From Mangifera indica (Eukaryota; Streptophyta; Magnoliopsida; Sapindales; Anacardiaceae), in the NCBI RefSeq assembly GCF_011075055.1, contig NW_025401138.1, forward strand, positions 124,001-188,000: DNA of 64,000 bases, in the 5' to 3' direction. Below the pieces are notes generated by a model. It was not told the DNA's origin and did not search any database. It worked only from the letters and a program-made list of their open reading frames with translations. How positions within the stretch are numbered: the first letter of the stretch is position 1; each line of letters starts with the position of its first letter. Of this stretch, positions 47,535-60,386 are shown piece after piece. A program made the translations under genes and the position numbers.

Positions 47535-49692
47535 ATGGCTCTCAATCCTCAACTGCTTCCCCATGGGATGCCGGTGCCCTTTGTCAATGAGCTATTCGTG
47601 CTCGATAGGGATGGCGTGGAATTTAATGTCGATAAGATTCCTGGGTTTGCTCCTTATTATTTGTTTTCATCTCTATTTCTTTTTTGCGGATAATTTCATC
47701 GCAGATCAAAGGAAATTAGGGTTATGGAAGATAATGTCTGCCTAACATTAATTATTATGTGGATTTTGGGCTCTAAAGTCAATTTTCTGTGAAAATAATC
47801 CATTCTAAAGATTAGTTGTTGTAGTGTTTGGTAAAATTTTATTTCTTCAACTTGCTGTTTGTTTCAAATGCTGTATAATTTCGTTTGGTAAATTTGATTT
47901 CGTATTTCTTGGTTAGGATTATCGATTATTGATGTCTTGGGCGTTGAAAAGCTAGTATGTTCTTGAAAATGATGCATTGTTTGGGCTTTTAAGAATAAGG
48001 AAACATAATGGGTAAAGAACAAAATGAAATTTTTACAGTAATAATAAGTACCAGGAAGCTTTTATCATGTAGATGCATTGTCTTAGCAATTTACCCTATT
48101 CTCTCTTTCTGTGTTCAGAACGCATGGGGGCAACGTTAAAGTAAAGGGGACCATTTACTTGTCGAATATTCGTATCATCTTTGTTGCTAGTAAACCTGTT
48201 GGAAACTTCGTTGCCTTTGACATGCCTCTGGTATGTGATTAACCCACGTACTGCTTTCCTGCTTAAATCTTGCTGCTTGATTCTAATGGAATTCACATTA
48301 GGGGTTGACATAATTTTTACAGACTTGAATATTATAGCCAGCTTCTTTTTTTTTTTTTTTTTCCCTTGAGTCAGGTGGTGGTTAGTATCATGCATCTGTG
48401 TCTGAAGAGTTTCTAGTGCAACTAAATCACTAAGATTTCTTATCTGATGATATAGCACATTCCACAAATGATTATATGACACATTCGTTGTGTATACTAT
48501 TTGTAATTTATTCATATTTAATGAAAGGGTAAGAGGGATATCACATGGAATTGGTGTAAAAAGCTTAAGCAGTGAACAACTTTCTCCATACCTTGAATCA
48601 TGAGTACACCATGGATTGCAATGATAATGAAGTGAAAGTGGGATTAGACAAGGAGTGATTACCCACTCATAAAAGAAATATCTTTGTTATGATTATGACT
48701 GGTTCTCTAGGAAATTTTTGGTGCAAATTCTGGAAGAAGTTCATTAACTAGTGCATGCAAGCTACTAAAAAGAGATTATATCCCACAATTTTCCTTGAAT
48801 GTAATTTGCATTTGTGGCATTTTTGGTCTCGCTCTAGACTTTGTGTTCAGCCTTGTGAGTATACATCTTTTCAATGTAAATCTTGTGAGGCACGATTGTC
48901 ATTAATAGTTTGAATTGTCTGGCCGCAGACCTTTCCTGATCTTCATTTCTCCACTTTTGACATCTTTGTGTGTGTGTGTGTGTAAGTTAATGTGACGATT
49001 CTTTACAAGGGGAAAGGAGGGATAGATAAGAAGGTTTTGGGGAGGGGGGCTGGTCAATCAGTGGGGTATGCAATTTGTTGTAATGCATCTATGAGCAATC
49101 TACTAATTTTTAAGTTGATCTATTGACAGCTCTACATCCATGGTGAGAAATTTAACCAGCCAGTATTTCATTGCAACAATATTTCTGGTCTTGTGGAGCC
49201 TGTAAGTATACCATCAAGACACTTCTTGTTCTTACTAATTTTGATTTATTAGATACTGATTATTGCATGTATAAATTACAGGTGGTCCCAGATAATGAGC
49301 ATAGGGCTCTATACTCCACCCATTCTTTCAAGATTTTGTTTAAGGAAGGAGGTTGTGGTACTTTTGTTCCGCTTTTCTTCAACTTGATCTCATCAGTTAG
49401 ACAGTATAATCAACAATCAAATATGGCAGCAGAAACTTGTGTAGATCCTTTACTAGCAGCTCAAACTCCAGTTGATGAAATGATGAATCATGCGTAAGTT
49501 GCATATTTAGCTATATGATTTAGCAGTGAAGACAATTTTATGAAGGGTTTGTCATTTAAAATTCTCATTTGTTTGCTTTCTTGCAGATATGTTGATCCAA
49601 ATGATCCAACAAGAATCTTCTTGCAGCAGCCCACTCCAGATTCTCAACTCAGACGTCGCACCTACCAGTCCCGCCCAGATGAATCCATCTGA
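47535..49692 (+). CDS. GRAM-domain protein, WBP2-like (At5g11680 type)
   Basis: Five exons: 47535-47644, 48119-48230, 49130-49201, 49282-49493, 49587-49692; 203 residues. The GRAM/PH-like fold spans about residues 15-140: PFVNELFVLDRDGVEFNVDK, GNVKVKGTIYLSNIRIIFVA, FVAFDMPLLYIHGEKFNQPV, NNISGLVEPVVP, HSFKILFKEGGCGTFVPLFF. The C-terminus is AYVDPNDPTRIFLQQPTP followed by SQLRRRTY. GRAM domains bind phosphoinositides or proteins at membranes; in mammals WBP2 carries PPxY motifs that bind WW proteins, but I see no PPxY in this plant version. The function in plants is not established. All introns are GT-AG. Confidence 0.88.
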
Positions 49693-50235
49693 TTTTAATC
49701 TTACAGTTGCAGAATGTTATACCATTTTCCAATCAATTAAATCATGTAATTACATTATATAGTTTGAGTACATAATAAACATACTTACATGGGTGTTGGA
49801 TTGCAATAAATATCTGCTTTTAACTAAGCTTCTCTTTTTAGTAATTCACACATCCAATTCAATTGTCAACATGCTCGGAGCAAAGAACGTAGGCATGCTC
49901 CTCTTTTTCGTAATCCTGAATCTTCCAGTTTAGGCTTCTTTTCTGCAGTAGGCAGAAAAGTGAATGATTAATGCTAAATGATTTCTAAGCCTGCAAAAGA
50001 TGATGCGTAAATGTCTCACCTTCAAAAAAATGTTTATCGGTGCTACGTTCGGTTAAAGAGAAGTATTTGTTGGAGTAAATGGAATGCTGATTTTGTATAG
50101 AACTTTGGAGATACAAATGAAAGAGAAGTAAAAGGTTTGGGGTCCCCTTTAATTACATGAAAATTGGGGGACAACAGAAAACACAATATGCTATAAATAT
50201 GAAAGACAAAAAGTGAGAATTCATTTAGATGAAAA
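49693..50235. other. 3' UTR of the WBP2-like gene and DUF1350 gene promoter
   Basis: Nothing further recognised. A TATAAATATGAAA word at 50192-50204, about 40 bp before the DUF1350 start, could serve as a TATA box. Confidence 0.35.
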
Positions 50236-53200
50236 ATGGCTACTTGTCTTCGGACCCAACCGCATCTGCTTCCTTGTCATCATCATCAACCTTGGAGGTT
50301 AACTAATTTTCAAAATCGATCAATTAATCTCTCTCTTTCTTCTCAGCTTCATCGTTCCCGCACAATTTACTGTAGCTACGATGACAGAGGCACAAATCAG
50401 CAGCCTAATTCTACTGGAATTCAACTTTACCGTGATATTGAGAGGTTCTTTTTCTTCGATTTTTTTAAAATCATTTTCTATTAAACATGTTATCACAGAA
50501 ACTTTTTTTGTATCAATTCAAATTGAATTTCTTTTAGCCAAGCTTTATTTTAATGATGTTGAAGAGTTTTTTGGTTATACATAATTTATTCAAAACGTTT
50601 ACCTTGTTGGTTACCATAACTTCATAACATGGCACAAGGACTTTATTCTACTTTCAGATTACTTACAGAGACGATTCAGCAATCACAGGATACTTGGGGT
50701 GCCTCAAGGGACTGGACTAAAGTTGAGGTGTTGTTTCATTACCCATAGGTTTTGCTTCATAACTTGTCAATATTTTTTCTTGTTACTGTTCATATTCTTT
50801 TTTTTTTTTAAGTTTCCCTCTTAAATCATCTGCTCCTAAATAATTCTGCCAAGTTTATGGGCTTCATATGGTTTTATTTTGTTAGTAGCTGATTTCTTCG
50901 GCAATCATTTCTGCTATTTTTTATTGAAGGTTGCATCCATCCTGATAGCTTAAGCATTTTACTTGTGTGTGAACAGCCCTCACCACTACTCGTAACCAGA
51001 GAAATAGAAGTAGGAGTAACTGTTGAGTATGATAAATAGGAACTCCGGGTTCCGGCGTGGCTTAGACTAGCTTGAGGACAGAAGCGTAGACTTTGATTGG
51101 CCGCTCCCTTAACATAACTTATCTTTCTATATGACCTTTAAAACTACCACCAATTCCAGTTCTTAGGAAATTGCCTAAAGAACGCCTATAAAACATTTGG
51201 ATATCCTATTAAGCTTTAATATAAGAGATGCAGGAGCTCCTTTGACAATATGACAATTGGAATGCTAATACATAAATCACTATTTTATTCAAAACCCAGG
51301 AAACTATTGCATCCTGGAGATGACAAAAAACAAACATGTGCTGTAGAAATTATTGGCTAATCTGAACAATTTCTGCCAATGACCTAGAAGTAGAAGTCCA
51401 TCGCCAATACAGACAATCACAAAATTTACTATGCAAAACATTATGATGTCAGATCAACTTGCTACAGATTTTTAACGAAATTTTAGAAAGGTAATGCTTG
51501 AATGTCAATTTTTGAAGGTTAATTAAAAAAAAAAAAAATCTGGGATTCCAAACCTGAGATGAGGAGCAGTGCCTAAGTCTCAGAGCAATGGCATGTAATG
51601 AGCAACACATTTTCATTTTTTGATTCAAAGTTTTTTTTTTTAAATAAATGGATGTTACCTATATCATGATTTAACTAGTCCACCACTACAAAATCACAGG
51701 GGGCATGGGTTCTCAAACCAAGGAGCAGTAAACCCTGGTCAGTGGTCCATTTCATTGGTGGCATATTTGTTGGAGCTGCCCCTCAGCTTACTTACCGATG
51801 GTTTCTTGAGCGCCTTTCAGAAAAGTAGGTTACTAGTACATACGAAGGTTGTTAATTTACCATTTCATGCTTATCGCATATTTATGAGCAGGTATAGGTG
51901 CTTTGATAGTCTTTATGTGGTACTTGTTGCAGCATATACGATGCCTGTTAATGCAAGCTTTTATGTCCAGTTGTAGTATATACTCTATATTTCTGCATCC
52001 CATGCATGATAAAAATGAATTATTTAAAATTTTCACTTCAGCTCATCATTTTTACATCAGCTGGAAAACGAATTCCAATTTCCCGTTCTTTTCTCCGTCT
52101 ATTCTCTTTACTATTATTGGCTGTGGGCTCTAATTTATCATCTATGGCTGAGAACTAGAATAATTGTGATTTAATTTTTTTGGGGTAGGGGTGTTTTGGT
52201 GATTGCAACTCCATATCCTAGTGGATTCGATCACTTCTACATTGCCGATGAAGTTCAATTCAAAGCTGATAGGTGCATACGGTATTTACAAGAAACAGTG
52301 AGTTTTTACTTATAATCTACGGACTAACATTCATCATATTTAAGGCTTCAACCAAAGGCACACCCCCCACCCGCATAATGAAATGGTACATAGAACTCAA
52401 AGATGCTTCATATGCAGGTACAAGATCTTCCTACTTTCGGCATTGGCCATTCTCTTGGATCTGTCATCCACCTCCTAATTGGTAGGTCAAGATCATCCTA
52501 CATTGTAATACTTTAAGGAGGCAACTACTTTGGTTTGCAACTTTTCTTAAGATCATTGACTTGACTGTGATCAGGATCAAGATATGCTGTGCAAAGAAGT
52601 GGTAATATATTAATGGCTTTCAACAACAAGGTACTGTAATTCTTCATCATACGTTAATTAACTTAATGAAGGGATTAATAGAAAAAATGACAGTATTGGC
52701 AATCTGAGATGATTTGAATGAGGCACTTCAAAAGAATCTACCAGTTACTTCTGGGGTGGAGCAATCCTTCTTTACCTGCATAAACAAATGGATGTAAACT
52801 GGAAAACAATCATCCTTCTTTTCTATTAGGTAGCAGATATATCAGATTATTCTTAGTTTCGGCTTTTTTGTGAAATATGTATCATCCTAATAATTTAGTT
52901 TCTGTCAGTAAGCTTTCATCCTAAAATAAGGACTGTCTAAACTCTCTGTTACTGATTTGATTCTGAAACAAATTCTTCTCATAATTTCACAGGAGGCAAG
53001 CTTAGCTGTCCCTTTGTTCTCACCTGTTATTGTGCCAATGGCCCAAAGCATTGGACCCCTTCTATCTCAAATTGCAGAATTACCAACAGTCCGGCTTGGG
53101 GTGAGAATCAAAGTTACCAAATCCTTTTAGTTTGATTAGTCATGAAGCATGGTATTAGAGCTTGTGTTTATGTTGCAACATGTTTTTCTAACAATGTTTA

Positions 53201-55083
53201 TGAGACAACTCCTTTATTGAACTTCAGTTAAGGTATTTATAAAGAATCTGTTTATGTACTTTTCATGGCTTCAATTTTCAAGGACCATACGTTGCTTGTC
53301 CAACTCTTCCTAGAATTCTTATGCTCAATACCAGTCATAGAATCACTTGCATTAATGTGTGCTGATCTACCATGCTTTGAGGTTCTTTGATCATGCATAA
53401 TCTACATTTCTTCCTCTGAACGGTTGTTGGTCCCTCTGATCTAATAATAATATTTCACCAAACTCATTTAATATTAAAGGTGTTTTGACTTCAAGTTGAT
53501 TACTATGTTTTCTAATTTATGACATGTTCTTCTTTGTATTTTGTTTTTGTTCTTAGCCATCATCCACCTCCAGGATAACTTAGTCTTGTTATTACCTTTA
53601 CTTAAAAATTATCAATTTTTCCTCTTAGCTTTCAGTTCTCACAGGGTATGTGATAAACTCCGACACAAAGTTGTGTCGTAGTAGCAAAGGTTATGATCTG
53701 TTTCCCTAAATCTACTTTGGGTTTTCAAAAGCTCTAGTCACTGTAATAGTGTAATGTAAATTTTTAGCATTATGAAGCTAGTTCTGTGGTACTTAAAATT
53801 ATTCAATAATATAAGCATCATGTAGATATTTACTGTTTGAAAATTATGCTTCCTGCTTTCTCATGTTTCCTTTTGAACGTGTCTATCTTTGCCATGGTGT
53901 TTCGTCTATCTTTCCATAACTGAGCTTGCTAACCACTAGCATTTTCTAAATTGAGACCAGTTCTAATGGAATGCTTGCAGGCTGAAATGACTTTAAAGCA
54001 GATGGAAAACCTTAGCCCTCCCATCATGAAGCAAGTTCTTCCTTTGGTTGAGCAACTCCCTCCTTTGTACATGGACTTAGTAAAGGGAAGAGAAGATTTT
54101 ACTCCCAAACCAGAAGAAACTAGACGACTTGTATGCTAAACCTCCAACTGTTTATTACCTCAAATTTTTTTCAGTTGTTTATGTGATGGATATTTTCTTA
54201 TTTCTCTTAAGATTCCTCAATTTTCATGCATAGTTGACCTTACTTATTTTGTCAATTTTACATAATGGTCTTGTTTTTATTCTATTTCAACTTCTTTTTT
54301 CTTTCTGAAAAGTGTAATCAGTTCTTTAAAGTAGCGCATATGGTAGTATGATACTTCTTGAATGCAAGTATTACAAGTTTGCACAAGGTTTTCCTGAGAT
54401 GGGATACTTCTTTAATGGATTGAATAGTTTGCAATAAATTGTAACTCTCTCTGAACTGCTGTTTTCTTTTTGGAAACTTACATGCTTCTTCATGAAAGAT
54501 GCTCCGTTTTTCTTCAGATAAAATCATACTACGGCATTTCTAGGAATCTTCTGATAAAGTTCAAGGATGACGGAATTGATGAAACTTCAACACTAGCTCA
54601 GGTTCTTAGCTCAGAATCAGCTATCAGTTCAATGCTAGACATGTCAATTCGCTTGCTGCCTGGAGATCATGGGCTCCCTCTACAACAGGTATCTTTCTAC
54701 CTATATCAAATATTCATCTTGAAACAAACCTTCATGGCCATGAACCCAACACTTGTTAAGATGTTTCTTGTCCATATGAGGAGACCCCTTGTTTTTGTTC
54801 ATTTCTTGGTGAAAGAAGCAAACAACTTAGATGTTACTCCATCTTGCAGGCACTCCCTGATGTTCCACCAGCAATGGCCGATGCAGTAAATCGTGGAAGT
54901 GAGCTTATTGCCAATCTGACTGCGGGGACACCATGGGAGACTGTCGCCAAAGAAATAGGCAATTCATTAGGTGTGGACTCAAGGATCATACGAGCAAATG
55001 TATCCAAGGATATAGACCTTCTCGTGGATGTGATAACATCTTGGATGTCTTCAAACACAGGTCCAAAACTTCTGAGGCCATGA
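50236..55083 (+). CDS. DUF1350 protein, alpha/beta-hydrolase-like, plastid-targeted
   Basis: Ten exons: 50236-50444, 50658-50727, 51700-51824, 52189-52297, 52418-52481, 52575-52630, 52993-53100, 53981-54130, 54518-54688, 54850-55083; 431 residues, frame kept at every junction. The first roughly 45 residues are rich in Gln, His, Arg and Ser with few acidic residues, as in chloroplast transit peptides. The DUF1350 domain follows: WVLKPRSSKPWSVVHFIGGI, FVGAAPQLTYRWFLERLSEK, GVLVIATPYPSGFDHFYIAD, a nucleophile elbow GIGHSLGS (Ser183), then FNNKEASLAVPLFSP and a C-terminal helical part ending WETVAKEIGNSLG. The GxSxG elbow suggests a hydrolase, but no substrate is known to me. It lies tail-to-tail with RAD52-2. 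Confidence 0.9.
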
Positions 55084-56139
55084 TGTATACATCTGGATCA
55101 CAAAAGTCAAGCTACACAGAGAAAATAGTTAAGGTTGCTACAATAGATAATTATGGTAAAAAAAATTGATGTGCATATATGTTAACTTCGGTACATTTCT
55201 GCATAATTTCAGGGCTGTCAATTGCACAAGTAAAGCAAACATAAATATCCACCAATTTGAAGTATTGTACATGTTTATTTGATCGGATTGTTTTGCAAAC
55301 GTACTAATTCTTTGTAAGTAGAAATATTAGTGCTATCATATTGCATATTGATCAGATGTTTGAATCATATCACTGGAAAATGATTAGATTTTTTCTTAAA
55401 TGTGTGGTATCAGTTCAATTCATATTAGGGCCTTCTATTTTTCTTCTTCTATGTCTTCAAATCAAGGATGCCAACCAGTCAAGTTAAGTTAGCGATTCGC
55501 AAAAGAATAAAAGAAGATTTACACCCTCAAGGGTTGTTTGTTTTTCCAGATGCAATTCGTTAGGGTTTCCATTACCTGATGATGCATTACGAAAAGAATT
55601 CAGTAGTTTCATTCAACATCGGCATTTTTTCTTAGTTTTGTTTATCTATAATTTTCGTTTTGCCTTTGTGACCTCTAACCCAAGTTTTGATGACTTGTTA
55701 TGTTTACTGTATTAAGTACAATAATTATATATACAACATATGAAACTGATGTTCCACAGCTGGCTTCATAAGTGTATGGGGCTGCCCTTGTCATCAAGGT
55801 GATAGCGGTGCCCCACAATCTTAAAGACAGTCTTTAAAAGAATTGTGTTTTGAGAAAATTAATATCACAAAACAATCAAAAGATGGCTTAATCTCTCAGT
55901 TCCACAAAACAAACTTTATAAGCTGTGAATATCTAAATATTTACATCAACTGGAAAATATATATATTTATAATGACTCGAGTTCTTAACAACATAAACAA
56001 GTAACTAGATATATTTCGAGGATAAATTCTAATCGAAGTACACAAGCAACTACATATATTTCGTGAAGGTATTTCTCAACAAAGTAAACAAACAACTAGA
56101 TATATTTTGAGGAAGTCAACGTCCCATTGTCTATAGCAT
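55084..56139. other. Convergent 3' flanks of DUF1350 and RAD52-2 genes
   Basis: Holds the two 3' UTRs and a three-unit tandem repeat (listed separately). No other gene. Confidence 0.4.
55998..56115 (+). repeat. Three imperfect tandem repeats of 45-46 bp
   Basis: Units begin CAAGTAACTAGATATATTTC (55998), CAAGCAACTACATATATTTC (56043) and CAAACAACTAGATATATTTT (56089), spacing 45 and 46 bp. The last unit is cut short at about 56115. The array lies about 25-140 bp beyond the RAD52-2 stop codon, so it is probably in its 3' UTR. Confidence 0.7.
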
Positions 56140-58630
56140 CTATTCTTCATGATAGAGATACAAGCCAAGACCAAACCGGGCACACGCTCTGCAGAAAGCT
56201 ATTTCCTCTGCTGAAGCAACTGGGTCTACAATGTCACTGTCACTTGATGATACTGTCCCAGTTGACTCACGATGTGCCTGTCACAGCATCCAATGTCAAA
56301 ATTTATAGACACTATGAATGATGAATCAATCATGTGACTGGTACGGAAAATTTTGAATATCAAAAATGCTAAATCGGAAAGAATACAGGTTTTTTTTTTT
56401 TGTAATTTCACGAATATCAAATTCCTTAGGTCAGTCCTGATGATGCAAAATAAAACTACTCAAAGAGATGCATAACAAAGTATATCAAACAAAGACCTAA
56501 ACTCCCGGTAAAAAATTCACAAATCACAAGAATTGCACTATATAGAACATATAGCTAGTACAAATCACCATAACTGGTTTTGCTATGAACCCCCATATTA
56601 AACTGCCTCAAATGTGAAACAAATAAATAACACAGCTTCTACAAATATTACTTTCAATGAAAGAAAAATATATTATTTGGATTTGAAAAAGATTCTCACA
56701 GATTCTGGTGGAGTCCCTAATGCCAATGTGTACAAGTCAAAATTCTAATTTTGCATTCCAATATATTGGTTATAATCATTTGCACAATTATATACACATC
56801 AAGAAATGTTATTTTTAAAAAGGAACCTCGTTAACTTTACATTGCAAATAATGCAACAACTCATTTGATATAGTTGTATCAGTTATCATATCCAATTATT
56901 TATATAGTATTGTCAATTGAATTGTTACATCACTTGGGATACTTATTTTTAACTAAAGGATTATTGTACACACATTTAATTGAAGGGAACCTACCTTTAT
57001 CCCATAAAAAGCTTATCCTTAAAAAGATTGCCATAAAATTCTTAAATATTAGTCTTATACCTTCAGATAAATGATTAGAGTAGAATGACACATTCAATTT
57101 TTGCCTTAACTCAAAAGAAATAAATAGTCTAATTTACCTAAATTAAAATTTCAAAATTGCATAAATAGAGAACATATATGCAAAAGGGAGGGCTCTTAGA
57201 TTTCTTAGGGAACAAAGAATTGTTTTGAATAGATTCTAGCTCTAAATTTCTCATGCAAACATTAAACGCCTTGGAACATAAGCACCAGAAATTGAAAATT
57301 AAGAACATGAGTATCTGGATATCAACCAGAGGGTGTCTTCAAGGCCAGCTATAAAAATTTACTGTTAGCTTAACATTAAAAATATTTGAAGTATAATGAT
57401 TGAAAGCTTATGCTTTGTAGGTGGTAGATTTGAGAGAGCAGCAATATTGAATCATTAATACTAGCAACAACTCCAAAAATCTCACAGCAGTTGACAACAA
57501 ATCAAAACTATGAATGGCTTAAATTAAACTTTCTCATCTATGATAATGCAATAGAGTTATGGAGATAGATGATATGAACTGAATATGATTTGGAGTGAGA
57601 AGACAACCTCTCCGTCAGATCCCCTTATAGTGAGTCGATATACAACAGTGACATTCCCATTGTCAGAGAAGATCACATCTCGCACTTCTCCACACCATCC
57701 TGAGCCACAAAGTTGTAGCTGTTAATAACCAATCCTAAAAAAAATCAAAGTCTAACATTACTTATGGCAGAGCTAGCATGGTACCTGGGGCACTTGCCCT
57801 AATTCCCATGTTAGAAATTTACTTTACCAATTTTTTCCCTAAACTTTGAAGAATTCACAAACTTCAACAAAGCATTTTAATTATTTTAAGCTTACATTCA
57901 CTTAAAAAAAAAAAAAAAAAAAAAGAAACTGTGATCTTTAACTTCCACAATAAAAATATTAATATTAATTATATGCTGATTAAAATGAAAAAAAAATAAA
58001 ATTGAATGCTTGCTTATATAGAAGGTAGTCATTTTAGTGATAGTAATATAAAAGAATGAGACGTTTTCAATATGTGAATATCTGGTGAAGTTAATTTTGA
58101 ATATTATTGGTTGATCTTGACGATTATTATGTTCAGAGGAAGAGGTACAAACCAGGTGCATAGAAACTCAGCATCCTGTTGGCATGATACCTACAAACCA
58201 AACCAAAACAAAACAAAACAAAATTAAATCAGATCAGATCAAAACATGAAACAAGGAATCATTAAAAATTACATTCCTACCAAGGAATGGATTTATCAAG
58301 AGGATTAATGACATTATCAGGGATCCTCTTATTAAGATCTCGCAGAATTTCAGCGAGCGGACGAGTGATACACGAAGAATTGGTGGGAGAGAAGGAGCTG
58401 TTGAGCGGCACCACATAGTTGGAATTAGGGACTACTTTTTTAATACTCTTACTACTTTCACTTCCATTGGCGCTCCTAATGCAATACGCAACTCCTGACC
58501 ATCCGATTCTCCTGCTCTGATTCACACTTACCAGATTGTTAGCGATCCAGGTGGACGAGGATGAGGATCTGGGAAGCAGCAAAGCGGCGCCGTTTTTGGA
58601 GTTGGTTTGAAAATGCAATTGCAATGCCAT
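56140..58630 (-). CDS. RAD52-2: RAD52-like protein 2, chloroplastic (organellar DNA-binding)
   Basis: Four exons (minus): 58281-58630, 58153-58190, 57608-57699, 56140-56277; 205 residues. The N-terminus is Ser- and Arg-rich with almost no acidic residues, in keeping with organelle import. The conserved plant RAD52 region includes TRPLAEILRDLNKRIPDNVI, YHANRMLSFYAPGWCGEVRD and VIFSDNGNVTVVYRLTIRGS, then SSDSDIVDPVAAAEEIAFCR-type residues (the fourth-last block reads VASAEEIAF here) ending RACARFGLGLYLYHEE. Plant RAD52-2/ODB proteins bind single-stranded DNA and promote strand annealing in organelles, and some are associated with plastid splicing. Start ATG 58630 is the first ATG of the open frame. 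Exon 2 is only 38 bp. Confidence 0.9.
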
Positions 58631-59200
58631 GGGAAATGCTTCGATTGGAATGGGAATCGGAAACAGGATTCAACCTAGAATTTGTAGTTAGTCTTATCTT
58701 CAACTGTCTCACGCAAACGTAAATTGCAATTTAAAATTATAAAAAAATAATAATGTGGTGATTTAGTCTCCTGTGATGAGCCCAGGTTACCGGGGCAATT
58801 TATACCCAATATTAACACAATAATTATAATAATATCCCAACTAAACCCCTCGTGTCTGCGGTAGTTGCATCTGGCAGTCCTTTCTTTTGCTCAACACAAA
58901 CATGGTGCTTTACAAATTACAACCACCAGATAATTTTCTTTACCCCCCTGATGTTAGTCCCAATTAACTGGAAAATAATAATGTTTCAAAATTGGGATTT
59001 GTATTTGGAAGACTAGGGCGGAGAATTATTAATCTCACAACCACCACCCACTATATTTGTTCAACATAAATGCCTTCTCAATTAATAGAAGAGGCATCCC
59101 ATTGTTGGTTATAACAGAATTTATTCAGTGCAGGCCTCATTTACACATCCACCCGTAATTTGGTCCCACATATATCGTGCCAACCATGCCATTAGTGGGA
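58631..59200. other. RAD52-2 promoter region and intergenic DNA
   Basis: No specific promoter motifs were identified with confidence; the region is moderately AT-rich. Confidence 0.3.
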
Positions 59201-59942
59201 GGCCAAAGGTCTATTTCCCACTAAATGATTAATGAAAATGAAAAGACAAATTTCATACCATGATGGATAAAAATACTTATTCATAAGTTAATTTCTATTA
59301 AAAATTTTTATTAGAGTTAAAAATAAAATTATTATTTTAATAATAATATTTAAAAATATATAATTAATTATATTTTCTCTTATAGGTTTTAAAAATTAAC
59401 AATTTTATCACTATCTTAAATTTTCAAATTTTAAAAAATAATATTTTTTCTCTCAAATTTAAGGTTTTTTTCTTCTCTCTCTGACCACCAACGACAATGC
59501 TATCAACCCTAAGTTATGAACGAAACTTTAACCACCATCTCTGACGTGATTTTTCATCAACAAAGATGCGCATTGGTTGATTCCAGATAAATAAACAAAA
59601 ACATATTGATTTATTTGAATCAACAATGAGGAGCATCTTCATCGATGCCAAATCCTGTTGGAGATGGTGATCGAGGTTTCATCTACAACTTAGGATTGAA
59701 AACGTTGTCGTCAGTGATAGGAGAGAGGAAGAAAAAAAATCTTAAGTTTTTAAGACCTAAAGGAAAAAATATAATGCATTATATATATTTTTAATAATAT
59801 TATTAAAATAATAACTTTATTTTTAACCCTAGCAAAAAATTTCAACAAAAAATTATCCTATAAATAAATATTTAAGTTTTTCATCTAGCATGAATATATT
59901 TACTTTTTCATTCAAACTTAGGAGAGAAATAGTCCTTAGGCC
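59201..59942. mobile_element. Mutator-size MITE, copy 5 (742 bp)
   Basis: Starts GGCCAAAGGTCTATTTCCCA and ends GAGAAATAGTCCTTAGGCC. Arms are AT-rich inverted repeats. The core (59500-59700) has its own large palindrome: GATGCGCATTGGTTGATTC paired with GAATCAACAATGAGGAGCATC. Flanking sequences do not form a clear 9-bp duplication (TTAGTGGGA versus GTAGCATGA), so this copy may be older or rearranged. Confidence 0.75.
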
Positions 59943-60386
59943 GTAGCATGACCATTCAATTTTGACTCATTAATCAAATATTGAACTCTCGTCTCACATT
60001 TAACTACCAGAGTACACAATGTTGAGATGCCAATATGCATCACTATTATGGCGGTATTAGAAGAAATGTCTTGCCATAACTCATCACCTGTCTCGCCTAT
60101 GCTATGAATATGATAAGAACAACACAACAAAACTAATTTCGCTCTCACACATCCCTACTTTCTTTTATCTATCAACATTGGACTTTCACTAATTAATATA
60201 GAATTTCTTCCAAATTTGTGAGAAGACGAGAACTTAAAGCCTGAAAATCAAATAAAACCTGTTATCGGTCTTTCTCGGTAGCAAAGTAACCTGATACAAA
60301 AAAAGAGTGAGAATTACATATCCATTATCAATAACCACCATAGTCTAGTAGAGTCGTGTAGTTGGGGAGAGTTGGCAATCATCCAA
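59943..60386. other. Intergenic DNA and 3' flank of the SIL1-like gene
   Basis: Contains the presumed 3' UTR of the downstream-reading SIL1-like gene; nothing else recognised. Confidence 0.35.

Noticed and set aside
48967..48983. TG dinucleotide run in the WBP2-like gene
   Set aside because: An ordinary short microsatellite in intron 2; noted only as a possible marker.
58186..58250. AAAACAAAACAAAAC and ATCAGATCAGATC short repeats
   Set aside because: Simple-sequence runs inside RAD52-2 intron 1; not a CRISPR array or functional repeat.
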